This document shows positions 11,582-23,939 of a DNA stretch of 64,000 nucleotides, piece after piece (within the stretch, counting starts at the first letter, position 1; each line of letters starts with the position of its first letter). Location of the stretch: NCBI RefSeq assembly GCF_000189635.1, contig NW_002476351.1, forward strand, positions 340,338 to 404,337, read 5' to 3'. The DNA comes from Tetrahymena thermophila SB210 (Eukaryota; Ciliophora; Oligohymenophorea; Hymenostomatida; Tetrahymenidae). The notes beneath the pieces were generated by a model. That model was not told the DNA's origin, made no database searches, and was given only the letters and a program-made list of their open reading frames with translations. Position numbers and translations under genes: made by a program.

Positions 11582-14500
11582 TCAATCTTATGTGCAATGC
11601 AATTTTTTGTAGTAGTTTTATGTTGAATCTTAAATTTGCTTTCTAAAAACTTTTTTACCTGTGAATATAAGGTTTTGCAAATAGGCTTGATATAATAACA
11701 TGTCTAAACCATAGACAAAAGTGTAACATCCTGAATTTTTAGCATACTAAACTAAAGAAGTTTCTTTTGGTATATATGAAGCTTCAAATATAGTTGGCTT
11801 GTACTTAAACATTATATCTCTGAAATCAATTTCGGCTTTTCCAGGGACAGTGCTAGCTATAACACTTAGTTAAACATGTAAATTTTGCTTTAAATATAAA
11901 ACCAAATCATCTATAGAGCTAAAACCTTTAATTACACCATTTCTTCCTATAAACTTCTCTATCTTTTGGTAGGTTCTTGAAGAATTAAATAAAATTAAAT
12001 AATTTTTTTTATTCTAAATAAAATATAAATTACCTATTGTAAATTAGAGTCTAAAATCCTAGCATATTTAAACAATAAACCATGGTTAATGTAGTAGCTC
12101 CTGCTCCAATTACTAAGGCGAATTTCTTAATATTTTTATAAAAATTTACATTTAAATTTAATTCTTTCATTAAAAAAAGCAAAAAATTTTTTACCTATTT
12201 TGATTACATATAATGCTCATTTAGGGATAGCTATTTCTTGAGGGGCTTCAAAATTCCATACCAGTCAGTGTTGAACCCATAAATTTTAGAATTTAATTTA
12301 ACTATTGTATTGATAACAGGAGAATCTATGCCGATAAGTTAGGCATCTCCGATAACATGATCAACGTACTTAGATACTTCTAACTTAAATGGCATAGTGA
12401 TGCTTGCTCCTTAGAAATCTTAACGATTTATATACTGCTAAAAATCTTCAATAGAAGATATTTGAGCTAATTCATATTAGTAAGTAGTTAAGCTCAAAGA
12501 TTAAAAGCAAGTGTTATGAATAAAAGGTGAAGGCGAGTTCATTATATCAGTTCCGAATAGGTAGAATTTCTTTTCGTGAGATGATAAATTTAGTTCTTAA
12601 ATTAATTGTAAAATCTCGCTCTTTTAAAGCTAACCTTATCCAGTAGGTGGACCAAACTTAGCATCGTAAACAGGAGTCAAATATTTATTTTAAACTCTAG
12701 ATAATTTACCACTTTTACCCAGCTAAATAATAATAGACTTGGGATTTATTGATGTCAACTGTCTTCTAATAGTTTCTAGCTCTTCATAATTTGTAAATGA
12801 GCAAAGCACTAACTTTAATATATCCTATTCTCTCATATTTTCTTTCATTTACTAAATAGTAGTTTATATATTTTCTTATTAATCTTAGTGATTAATGAAG
12901 TGCTTTGATAATATTAAAGCATTTTATTGTTAAATTAGTTTCATGTTAATAGAATTTTCTCTTTTAATCATATCAACTTCAATGTCAATATAGTTAAATA
13001 TATTTTATCTTTAAATATAGTTAATTATTTAATAGTAATTGTTTTTTGTCTTCTAAAGTAACCCTCCTTCTTCTTGGGTTCTCATTGTGAAAATTAAAAT
13101 CAACTTGTTGCAAATCAAAGCTAGTCGACTTAAAACAAGAGTAAAGTGTTCGAGTAGAGCATAGTTGTTATTGAATGAAAGATTATCAAAATTATTTTCA
13201 AAAAATTAATCTGCTCTCACTTCTAATGCATGAAAATTTTTTTGAATGTAAACCAAATCAGCAAATGTTAATCTTTACAGATCTTCAAATTATAAACATA
13301 AGAAATGTGATTCTTCTGCATAAAGGTATTCATCTTACCCTCCTTTTCTTACCTGCTTATTGAATATACTTTTAATGTAACCTTTAAAAGATTTTTCCAC
13401 TCTTTTCCAGTATTCCTTCTCACCAATCGATTTGGAGAAGAAAGTATAGCCTGGGAAGTTAAAAATAAAATTAGATACTTATTCGTAATAAGGTCTACGC
13501 TATTCATAGTCACCTTTCAAAGTATTTTAATAATCTGGAGTATTCTATCTCTTATCAAAATCTTTTTGAATATCTGCAAAATCTCTTCTTAGCCAGATAA
13601 CATATTTTTATTTTCTGAGTAACTCTCTAGCTTCTGGTATAGTTATAATTCCCCCTCCACAAGCTATTATAGTATTCTTATATCTTAATTATTAAAATAA
13701 AACAAATAAATACATCATATCAAAGCTAACTCAATATTGAAAAATTATATAAATATTTTGTTGATGGAAATACTCTTACTTTTTTTATAAATTGTTTTCT
13801 TTGATTACTTATTTTAACAACTGCAATTCGTTGTTTCTGAAGGTATCCCAACCTTCTGCATTAATTGCTTCTGAAAGGTTTTTATATTTTTGGGAATAAA
13901 ATTAATTAAATAGCTCATCGTCTAATGATAAATTGTTCATGTGAAGAAGATTTGAAACTTTCTTTGACAAAATACTTTTTCCACAGCATCTCATTCCAAT
14001 AACGAATACTGTGTTTATTTCTTCCACTTCTTATTTCAGATGCTTACTTTTAGAAAAGTGCACCTTTTCACATCTTGCTGAATATGAATACTGCAAATGG
14101 TTATAAAATGATGGGAAAGTTTTTTTGACACAATCACCTTCATCCAAAATAATATCTAACGAATTTTACTAATTTTTATTGAATTTATAAAGTTAAAGAT
14201 TTTATTTAAAAGATTTTACTCCATTTTTGTTCTTTATAAAATTGCCTAGCTATGAGAAGGCCATGCCCAATCTATGATCGTTAAAGCATTCAATAATAAT
14301 TGATTGCTTGCTATCACATTATTCGAGAAGCTACTTTTTGTTGGGAAAAATTTCTATTCCATCATCATACTCAATTGTTTTAATGCCAAACTTCTTAAGA
14401 TTTAAACTTAAGGCATGTATTCTGTCACACTCTTTTACTCTTTAATTAGCTATGTTAACTATTTTATAAGACTAATTATTGTTATTTTCTAGAGCAGCTA

Positions 14501-16881
14501 AGATAATGCCAAAAGTTATAAATGTATCAGTACAATCGTTAAAATCAAATGTAGTCTATGTGCATTCCTTTTAAGGTAAATCACCTCTAATGATTACTCC
14601 AACATCATTATATTCTACACAATAACCTAATCCAACAAGTTTTTCAGTAAATTTAAGATCACCTTGCAGTGAATGTATTTAAAATCCTTTGATTATTATT
14701 TTTTTCTAATTCAATACTGCCCAGGCCATATCATAGCTAGCAGTAGCTGCATCTGGCTCAATATAATAACTTTCTTTAGGATACAAATATTTAGTGTTGC
14801 TAATATTAAAAATGTTTTGTTTTTCTCTGTAAATATTTGACCCAAATTACCTACAAAACATTAAAAATATAAAAATAAAAAATAAACCAAATAAATAATA
14901 CTTCATCATGTCAAATGTCATTTGTATGAAAGGCTCTGAAGTTATTTATTCTGTCTAGCTTAAAATAACTCTTACAGGTTCTAATGCATAAGGTGCAGCC
15001 ATTAGGATACCAGTTACGTATTGACTGCTAATTTTTGAATTAATATGAATATCACCACCTTTAAATTCATATTTTTTTGTGACTCTAAAAGGCAAGTAAA
15101 ATTCTTTTTCTAAGTATTCAAAATTCAAAAAATCAGAGAGAGCTTCAATCAAATCTTTAATTGGCCTTTCTTTCATTCTTTCACAACACCTAATAACCAC
15201 TGATTAATTCGGCTTAAGCAGCAAAAGCATACTACATATAAAACGAGCGCTTGTACCACTATTATTTACATAAATTTCTTTCTCATCTTAAAAATTAAAA
15301 GCTCCTCCATTTCCTTTAACTTTAACAGTATTGGCATCAAGTTACTAAATTGAGCAAGCGCCCAGTGTTTGTAATGATTTCATCATAACTTCAGTATCTT
15401 CAGCAAATAAAACATTTTAAAGTTGAATTTCTTTATCAAGTAGAGCACTAAGTATAAGTACTCTGTTTGTTATTGATTTTGATCCTGCTAGCTAAATAAC
15501 TATGTTATCTTTAAAAAAAAATAAAAATAATTAATTTAATATTTTTCGATAAATTCAAAAAAAACTAAAATTATTTCATTCATTAACTATAATATAATTA
15601 CCTGAAATCTTAGAGAAATCGGAAGCTCCAATCTTTACCGAAGGAGACAAAACATTAAGAACTTCTTAACCACTCACAGCTGCAGTTTTATAAATAACCT
15701 TTCCAACATCTTCAACAAATACAATCTAAAATGTGTGGCTATTCGAATTCTTTTTATCATTTCCCATGTAAAAAAGAACATCTTCGTTTTTTATAAATTT
15801 AGGCACTTCCACTGGTAGATTATATTAAAGAAGGAGTTTCTCTACTCTTTTGGTAAATTTGAAAGATGTTTAATACCTATGCAATGCAATCTCATTTTCT
15901 AAGATAATACCTATACTAACACACTCACCATGCAAAAGAGCTTCTTTACTTGCTGTCTCAATTCCGTGACCTATTGTATGACCATAATTCAATATCATTC
16001 TTTTATCACTTTCAAATTTATCTTGAGAAACAATTGAAATTTTTAGCTCCATAGATCTTCTTATAATTTATCTCAATATGCTTGGATTATCTCTAAGTGA
16101 TTTTACATCATTTAATTCTAACAGAACAAATAAATCTAAATCTATCATTGCTGCTATTTTAATTATTTCGGCTATACCGTTGCTCATATTTCTATCATCT
16201 AAACTTTCCAAAAATTTTTCACAAACAATAATTAACTCAGGATCATAAAAGCTTCCAACCATATTTTTACCATATTAGTTATTAACTCCTGTTTTAGATC
16301 CTATAGCTGCATCACTCATAGCTAAAACAGTAGTAGGAATGCTTACATATTTCATTCCTCTATTTATAATTAAAATAAATAAATGAATATAGAATTTATA
16401 ATTAATTGCATATTTATGTCTATAAATAATTAAATTTATATAATTGCTTTTATTGAAAGTATTCTATGCAACGTGATTTAAATTTGATGATTAACTCATA
16501 ATTTTACCTTTTATATATTGATGCTGCAAAACCAGCAAAATCTGTTATCAAACCTCCTCCAAATCCTACCAAAACATCAGTCCTGTTAAATTTATGTTTG
16601 AATAAACTATCCATCAGGCTTGAAATATTCTCCATATTTTTCTGGGTCTCTCCTTATTAAATTACAAAAGTGTATACTTCTACATCTTAGCTTTTTTGGA
16701 AGAAGCTTATCATGTTTGATCCATATATTCTATTAATGTTTGAATCCATAACTAGCATTAATTTACTTAACTTAGAAAATTTCTGTCTTATTAAAGTTGG
16801 AATCATATTTAATTCTTTTGGAAAAACTAAATGGTAATCTCCATTGGAGATAGATTCAACCTATAATGCTTCTTATTTCAT
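11582..16881 (-). CDS. pentafunctional AROM polypeptide (shikimate pathway, steps 2-6)
   Basis: One multi-exon gene encodes the five central shikimate-pathway activities in the fungal ARO1 order. DHQ synthase (about 16881-15605): GFGGGLITDFAG and NYGHTIGHGIE. EPSP synthase (about 15510-14150): AGSKSITNR and NNSGTSARF. Shikimate kinase (about 14030-13390): Walker A GMRCCGKS and ACGGGI. Type I DHQ dehydratase (about 13340-12830): ALEVRADQF, FTMRTQEEGG, the His in SKHF and the Schiff-base Lys in DILKLVL. Shikimate dehydrogenase (about 12830-11582): NSPSPFIHN, GASITMPFK, GFNTDWYG and the NADP-binding GAGATT. At least six introns. Together the domains convert DAHP to EPSP in the cytosol. All key catalytic motifs I looked for are present, so this is probably a working enzyme. 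Start ATG 16879-16881; stop TGA 11582-11584. Confidence 0.95.
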
Positions 16882-17584
16882 TATCTATGAGTTTATCTGC
16901 TAACTATTTTATAATGATAATATTAAAGTATTATTAAATATCAGATATTAATTTTTTATTACTTTTAGATATATTAGATGATTGTTTCTAGAAACTAGAA
17001 ACTATGAGTAAGCAAATAAGAATTACAATTTAAATTAAAAATACTAAAAACCACAATCAAGAATATGTTTAAGAAGAAATAATTCATTAAAAAATAATTT
17101 TAAATATTTATTTTAAAAGCTTATTTAAAATTAAATATTAAGATAAATTAAATTAAAATAGAATTGATAAAATTAGCTCTAATAAATTAAAGTAAATGTA
17201 ATTCAATATGTTAATTAAAATGAATAAAAAAATATTTTAATCAAATTAATATTAAATTAAAGTATTAAGCTTAAATAAATATAGGCAATTATCTATACCA
17301 CACATACATATTACATAAAAACAATTGTAAATTATTTTTATGATTAGTAAAATGACTCTTTAGTAGATAAAAGGATTTAAATTGTAATAAAGAGTTTTAA
17401 TTTGATTGCTAATGAGGAAGCAGCAGTATTGTAATACAAAAACCTTGAAAATACTTCATTCTTATCTATTTAAAGGATTATAATAAAAGAATATAGTGTG
17501 AGGGAAATCAATAAATTCTTATAATTTATATATTGTAGTAAGATAATCTGAATAAGAAAAATACAAGATTAAGAAAGTAAAATA
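16882..17584. other. intergenic region, divergent promoters
   Basis: Spacer between the AROM start (minus) and a small plus-strand gene. It must hold both promoters. It is A/T-rich and no element stands out. Confidence 0.4.
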
Positions 17585-18028
17585 ATGAAACAAATAGCAA
17601 TTATTACTTTAGTGATTGTAGGTCTAACTATGGTCTAAGGAGAGCATATTAGTTTTGACTGTGTTTTGACTTAATGCTCCTAAGAATTGAATGATTGTAT
17701 GGCAAGTAGCGAATGCAAAAAGTAATACGATATGATGAATTAATGCTACACAAATAGTGATTCATCATGTTTCTCAAAATCTTTGATTGGAGGTGAAAGA
17801 TTAATTACTGATGAATGCATGCAAGATTGCCTTAATGAATGTTAAATTTAAACCTTAGAAGGCTCTAATGTTATCACCTGCTAGGTTGAATAATGTTAAA
17901 TAGTTAATTGGGATTTCTTAGGAATTTTCAAAGGTCAACAAAATAGAGCTTACTTTGTAGCTTGGTTCTGGTTCTTTGTACTGATTTCTACTGCTGCCTT
18001 GATTGTGAAGTATTTCACTAAAGATTGA
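17585..18028 (+). CDS. small secreted or membrane Cys-rich protein
   Basis: Single exon, 147 residues. It starts with a clear signal peptide (MKQIAIITLVIVGLTMVQG) and ends with a hydrophobic segment (AWFWFFVLISTAALIV) followed by a short basic tail KYFTKD, so it is likely a type I membrane protein with a Cys-rich outer part. About 12 Cys fall in the mature region in a loose CxxxxxxxC spacing (for example TQCSQELNDCMASSECKK), suggesting disulfides outside the cell or in a secretory compartment. The family is unknown to me; ciliates have many such short Cys-rich surface or granule proteins. Six TAA/TAG Gln codons confirm the code. TGA stop. Confidence 0.8.
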
Positions 18029-19140
18029 GAAAAAAAGGGCAAAAAAAGCACAAAAGAATTTTAAAAAGCTTGTATTAATTGAAATATAGCCACAACAACT
18101 ACTTAACAAATATGAGAAATTATTAAAACTATAATAAAAATTAGAAATAAAATAATGAATTTAAGCTAATTATTCATTAAAATTCATTTATTATTTGGAA
18201 TATGTATTGCATACAACTCTTTCAAGAATTTAATCTAATGAAATTATAAAGACTTCTATATTATTATATATGGAATACCCAAAACAAAATATGAAAACTG
18301 AAGAAATATATTTTCGATTAATTAATTAATTTATTTACTTATTTAATTAGTTTAGCATTAGCTCAATATTTAAATACATCTTAGTTAATATTTAAATTAA
18401 ACCCTTAACTAAATTCTAATCAAATAAGTAATAAAGAGTAAAACTTTTCTATTTTTGATTTTCTCAAAAACTATTTATTCGATAGGTGACGCATACCTTC
18501 ATTTATTTGTGTTAAATTTAAACCACAAATTTGCCAATTGAATAGAAGCATATAAAATTTGAATTGTATTTTGATTTCTTCAAAGAGAATTAAATATATA
18601 ATTTTTTAAGGAAATGATAATTAATTTAGAAAATTGAAAATAATCTAAAGATATTATTTTACTTAATTTTAATTTAGCTTATTTTTCAATTCCTTTAAAT
18701 ATTAAATTTTTTCTTTTAATTTTAAAGAAAAACTCATTTTAAAATAATAGAATATTTTTTGTGCTAAATTAATTGTGAAATTTAATTTATCTTACAACTA
18801 ATTAAATGGAATTAAACTTTTAGAAAAAATGGTTTTATTTTTTTTAATTTTTTTTATTTTATAAGATTTAAAAGATGATGATAGAATTACAATCAATTTA
18901 TGTTTATAATTTTTATGTAAATTAATTGAAAAAAATCAAAGGTTGTTATTAAAGATTGATTTTAACGATAATATAAGCTCTAGATTTAATATAAATATCT
19001 AAAAATTCAACTGATTCACTCAAAACTGAATTTATCCAAAAAAAAAGTAAAAAGCACTTTATTTATTGAAATTTCTGAATAGTTAAGATTATAAAAGCAA
19101 AGCAAACTTATTAATACTATATATTTTATTGAGTCATAAA
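18029..19140. other. intergenic spacer
   Basis: A/T-rich spacer with poly-A and poly-T runs and no coding frame. It is expected to include the 3' UTR of the Cys-rich gene and the promoter of the next plus-strand gene. Confidence 0.4.
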
Positions 19141-20280
19141 ATGTCTGTTGAAAATAACTCTAAAATGTCATACAAAAAGTCGGAACATGAAAATAACTCA
19201 AGAGATTAATTTTAGAATGAAAATCATGATTATTAGACTGAAAACAGAACTAAAGAATCGTACAATCCGAGAGAAGTATATAATTTAAGAGTAAGAGCAA
19301 AAAGAGAACTGGAGGAGTTATAAATGTAGCCTCTGCCATACTCATCTAATTATTATGAAGATTTGACAAGAGAAAAAGAATTTATTAGAAATGCTTTTGA
19401 AGCTAATAATTATACATTGATAAGAGATTTACCAAATAATTTACACCATAAAATAATTTTAGAAGCAAAGAAAGATAGAGTTGAGAAGATAAAAGAATAA
19501 GTGAACAGTTCTTCCTTCAATAATAAGTAATAAAACTAATCAAAGGTCGTCAAATTAATTGGAGGTGGGTATTTTACTCCATTTATTTATAATGATGATG
19601 AATATGAATTTGCTAAGGAAGTTGCTAAGTTTGATAAATTAAAGTCTCTTGCAAAACGTTTAGAAATATCTGAAAAGGATTTTTTACCAAGCGACTAACA
19701 AGTAAAAATGAAATATGAAGATCCCTTTCACAATAAGTTTGGTAATAAGCCATAGCAATACATATTTCCTTCTTATGTCCCTGAAGACACATATGATGTT
19801 CTTTCAGAAAGTCGAACCAGATAACGTTTGATAAATGCAGCTAAAAACATAGCAGGTGAATTCTACCCTAGTTAAAAAGACAAAACACTTTAAAAAGTTA
19901 ATAAACTAAATTTAGAAGATGTAGTTAATGAATTAAGATTTATTTTAGAAACAGATTGGCCAGACTCTAAATTCTTTTTGTATGTAACAAATTAAGACAT
20001 TATTGAAGTTGTATTCTCAATGGATTCTAATTCAGAAAACGATGATCCTGTTGTAATTTCTGTATATATGAATAGTCTAATAAATGACGAAAGACTTACA
20101 CCTTATCAGCTATCTAAAATGGTTTCTGATTGGAGTAAAATGAATACAGTTAAAAATACAATATCATTTTGTTTCAAACCTCCTTGGATTAAACAAACAA
20201 ATACTTCTGAATTTTCAAAATTACATCCTGAACTTATACCTAACTATAAAAAGTCTTAATCCTCCTCATTACAAAAATGA
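19141..20280 (+). CDS. unrecognised 379-residue protein, single exon
   Basis: Uninterrupted frame from ATG 19141 to TGA 20278-20280 with 20 or so TAA/TAG codons read as Gln. No intron, signal peptide or membrane segment is seen. The N-terminal 60 residues are polar and Asn/Glu/Ser-rich; the rest looks folded, with mixed charged and aromatic residues (SEPs such as GGGYFTPFIYNDDEYEF, FPSYVPEDTYDVL). The C-terminal 120 residues include LRFILETDWPDSKFFLY and MVSDWSKMNTVKNT. I do not recognise a family. Strong coding composition relative to flanking DNA makes the gene itself secure. Confidence 0.8.
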
Positions 20281-20636
20281 CAAACTAAATTATTTAAATT
20301 CCTTTATTGTTAATATTTTTAAAAACCTGTGAGTACTTTATATAAAATTAATAAAATTTATTTTAATAATCAACATATGCTAACTCAATAATTGAATAAA
20401 AGCCTGTTAAGAAACCCAGTATTAAAAATATAATTTTTGGAATATGTAGTTAAGTGAAACTTTTTATCTTAACACAATTAGCTAATTTTTAAATTATAAA
20501 GGATACTTTATTGATAAAAAAAAATATAATATTTAAAATAATTTCATATAACTTATGAAAAATATTTGAAATATTATTTAAAATAAATTAATTCCTTAAA
20601 TAATTTAGAATTAAATTCATATTTAAAGTATTTTTA

Positions 20637-20830
20637 GTATATAGATTGTCAAATATTGTCATGAAGTATTGGTATATTGTAGTGGAATTAACACAATACT
20701 TTTAGAATATATATAAAAATATAGTAACATAAAAATCTAAATAAAAAAGAACAAAATAATTTTAAATTATTGAAAAATATTTTTTGGTTCATAAAAAATA
20801 AGTAATATTTAACAATCTAAAAGAAAAATA
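20637..20830 (+). repeat. diverged direct repeat, copy A
   Basis: Shares landmarks in the same order with 21367-21550: an ATTGTCAAATATT core, an AATATATATAAA-like stretch, and a C-terminal TTGAAAAATATTTTTT..CATAAAAAATAAGTAA segment. Distance between copies about 730 bases. Divergence is high, so this is an old duplication. Confidence 0.5.
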
Positions 20831-20877
20831 ATTGTAAACAAATATAATTTCTTGTCTAATTTAGCAAAATTAACTAG

Positions 20878-21220
20878 TATAAAAACTAAAAAAGATAGAT
20901 TAATAATATGTTAATTTTGCTCAAATTAATAAACATAAATTGTATTTAAAATAATTTTAAAAAAATATTTTAATTACATTTAAATATTTATAACATACCT
21001 TTTAATAATTAATGTTATAAGAATTAGAAAAGATAGAATATTAACACATATAAAAACTAAAAAAAATATATTAATATGTTTGTTAATTTTGATCAAATTA
21101 ATAAGGATTCATGTATTTACAATAAATAATACAAATAAATTACTAAAAATATGTAAAACATACATACCTTGGCAAATAAAATGTAAAAAAATTAGAAAGA
21201 AAGTATAGCTTAATAAATTA
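20878..21220 (+). repeat. 171-base tandem pair, diverged
   Basis: The block begin TATAAAAACTAAAAAA recurs at 20878 and 21049 (spacing 171), each followed by a TTAATTTTG.TCAAATTAATAA segment, a CATACCTT motif and a GAATTAGAAA.GA motif. A partial third unit continues after 21190. Nothing coding is visible inside. Confidence 0.5.
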
Positions 21221-21366
21221 ATTTTGATAAACTAATACAGATATTTTATTTAAAATAATTTAATACAAAATATTTTATTAAAAATAAATAAAGAAAGAAA
21301 TATTATTTAAAGTAAAATATAACTAATTAAATTAATTATTAAAAATTCAATTAAAATTTCAAATAT

Positions 21367-21550
21367 TTTAACATATAAATTGTCAAATATTTTAATAAAA
21401 GAGTTGGCTTATTTTAGATAAATAGACAGATTCCTTTATAATGTATATAAACTTGAAATAATTGAATAACCTTAAGAAACAAGATAAATTTTAATTTGAA
21501 GAAAAATATCTTTTTATACATAAAAAATAAGTAAATCAACAAACTAAATT
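21367..21550 (+). repeat. diverged direct repeat, copy B
   Basis: Partner of 20637-20830, with the same three landmarks in the same order. It abuts the orphan coding fragment on its right. Confidence 0.5.
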
Positions 21551-21560
21551 TAGATGAAAA

Positions 21561-21830
21561 TTACAATAAATTAAGTACCCTCGTTCCGGAAATGAAGATA
21601 TATTCTTTATTTCCTTTTATAGGAGTACAAGATAATATGTAGAGAAGTGAGTTGTGATTAGATTTTAGTACTTTATTTTGGATTATGGAGGGTGATTTAA
21701 ATTCATTTTTAATCATCCACAAGTAGTCTGAGTAATTGTACTGAATCCAATCATAACAAATGGATTTACTTCTAATTATTGAAGGAAATCTATTAATTTT
21801 AAGAGCCTTCACTTGATGGAATTAAATTTC
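21561..21830 (-). pseudogene. orphan coding fragment, probable gene remnant or lone exon
   Basis: About 85 residues of coding-like sequence on the minus strand (pieces: INRFPSIIRSKSICYDW, IQYNYSDYLWMIKNEF, LYILSCTPIKGNKEYIF). It is clearly richer in G+C and in Trp, Tyr and Cys than the surrounding DNA. There is no ATG at its upstream end; an in-frame TGA lies just upstream and a plausible 3' splice acceptor (TTGACAG) precedes it. At the 3' side the frame runs into A/T-only sequence through a GTACTT that could be a splice donor. It may be one exon of a gene I cannot assemble, or a remnant left by the local duplications. Family unknown. Confidence 0.35.
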
Positions 21831-22254
21831 TGTCAAGTATCAAAATAATTAGAACATTATTGAATTTCTAAAATTAACTGCTTGAATTTACGCTATAAAA
21901 TTTTTAATTCATTCAGTTAATGTGGAATTAAACATATTTGCAAGTATTTTTTAAATTAAAAATAATTAATTAGAGATCTATATAAATGGAGTAATAATAT
22001 AAATTTAATACAATTTTGTAAGTATATTAATTAGTATCTTTTCTTTAAGTTTAAACTAATAATCAACTAAATAAACTTAACTTATTTTAAATTTTGTTTT
22101 ATTTATTTATTTATTTTTTGTGTTCAAAATTTATTTAAAAGTGAGATTTTTTATTAGTCTTCAGACAGAAAAATATCCTGTTTATGCTATTTATTTTAGC
22201 AAAAGTGCAATTAATTAATTAGCATTCTTAACTAAACTTTAATGCTTATTTTGT

Positions 22255-23939
22255 TCATACATACGACATATTCAGATTCTCATATAAGTTTTTATTTGGT
22301 GCATCTAATTCAATGTTTTCTATTTTAGAAATTCTTGAAGGATCAGGAGTATAATTTTACTATTTATAAGTTTCTTTAAAGCCGAATTTTTTAGGTTTAA
22401 TTAATCTAAAGTCTCTTTTAAAAGTATCCCAATTATCTTTTAAAACATCTGTGATATTACTTTATTTAACTTCTCCATGAATAAATGGTTTGTAACTATA
22501 GGCTATTCCTCCTGCAATAGCCATCAAACACATTTCAAAACACACAAAGGTGTTCTATTTTTGATAAAATTAATATATTTATTTTAACATTTTAAGTGTA
22601 ATATTATCATTTTTTAATTCTCAATAATTCAGATTTAAATATTAATGCTAAATAAATATTACCTCAATACCATTTAGAATTCTTTCTTCGTTGAAATGAG
22701 GAGAACTTTTATCAAAGCAGTTTAAAAGTGGCTCTTTAAGGACATAATCAAGTGTAAGATCTTGCCAAAATGTAAAGAAGAGTGTAATTTTAATTGTTAA
22801 AAACTTAAGTAAAGGATGCCAAGGAGCTAGTGGCTTTTTTAGTGCCTGATAAAATAAAATCAAGTAATATAAAGAATATGTGACAGAAGTAGCAATAAAT
22901 ATTCTTATGAATGAATCTATAGATGACTAGATATTTTATTTTTGAAATTTAAAATATTATTTAAAATTTATTTGTTTAATTCTTACTATAAATTCAGAGC
23001 CTTAAAAAAATTAAAATATCAAGAGAAAAACGGAAAGCACAGGCTTAAAAACGAAAAACTAGAGAACATATTTTTTGCATCTATACGTGAAGTATTTTGC
23101 TTTAGCTGGACTAAAAATTTTATTTAAAAAAAATTAATTTGCTTTAAACACAAATATTTTTAAAAAGTTTTATTTATTTATTAATTAATTAATCAATTGT
23201 ACCATGTTAATTTGTATGGCTTTGTGCAAAGATTAAAAGGAAACATATGTACAACTTATTTTTCATGTTCTATCATTCTTATATAAACTCTTTCATCTAT
23301 TAATTTTTACTTTAGGATTTATAAAACAGTGTATTAATTTTATGTCTATACTATTAAATAATTTAAATAAAGAATCAATCAATCAATTAATTACCTCTTT
23401 ATCATCGTAAGCCAAATAAGAGAAAATCAAATAAAAGAATGTGAATAATAAAAATGCTTCATAAACATCTCTAATCAAAGTTAAATAATCTGCTATGCTC
23501 TATTTTTTTATTACAGTAAAAAGTTAATATTCCAATCGTTTCTTTTGTGTTTTTAAGAATTGCAAAAATAAAAAATGAATCAAGTTTATCAATAATTACA
23601 TGAAATGTTATAGAGAGGACCGAAATTACGCTATAAAAAGGAGCCATTAAAAGAATAACTATTATAAAAATTCAATTTAAATTAAAAAAAAGCTTTCTTT
23701 ATTATTTATTTACCTATAATTTTAGATTAAAAATGAGGATTTGTATAGTATGACTTATGCATACAAATAAAATATATTGAGATTATCACTGATAAGATGC
23801 ATAAACTTCCAGCGATACCATAATCATATAAATAACTTTATTATAGACATTCATCATTACATGTAAAATAGAATGGACAGAAACCATCTATTTCTTCCTA
23901 ATGCTAACTTGAAAAAACTACTTAGCTATCCCCTTTCAT
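22255..23939 (-). CDS. TMEM184/OST-alpha (LAZ1, DUF300) family membrane protein
   Basis: Seven exons (23939-23714, 23658-23600, 23499-23395, 23309-23203, 23110-22987, 22926-22663, 22554-22255) sum to 1185 bases, 394 residues, with every intron phase matching. Multi-pass membrane protein; the family includes the organic solute transporter alpha subunit and plant LAZ1, linked to transport and endomembrane trafficking. Diagnostic stretches: LMAPFYSVISVLSITF, the following YLTLIRDVYEAFLLF, RCKKYVLQFFVFKPVLS, and PLLKFLTIKITLFFTFWQ, matching the family's MAPFYA, RDCYEAF, CKQGVLQF.KP and KFL.IK..FF.FWQ. Seven or so hydrophobic segments. The C-terminal tail is polar and basic. Length is normal. Substrate cannot be read from sequence. 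Confidence 0.9.

Larger units (their letters stand above)
20281..22254. other. gene-poor region with degenerate non-coding duplications
   Basis: Nearly 2 kb of A/T-rich DNA. It holds two families of diverged direct repeats (listed separately) and one orphan coding fragment at 21561-21830. Otherwise I see no gene. The structure suggests old local duplications drifting apart. Confidence 0.5.

Noticed and set aside
22942..23127. Plus-strand open frame opposite the TMEM184 gene
   Set aside because: The opposite strand carries a clear exon (RCKKYVLQFFVFKPVLS) of the membrane protein, so this is its antisense shadow.
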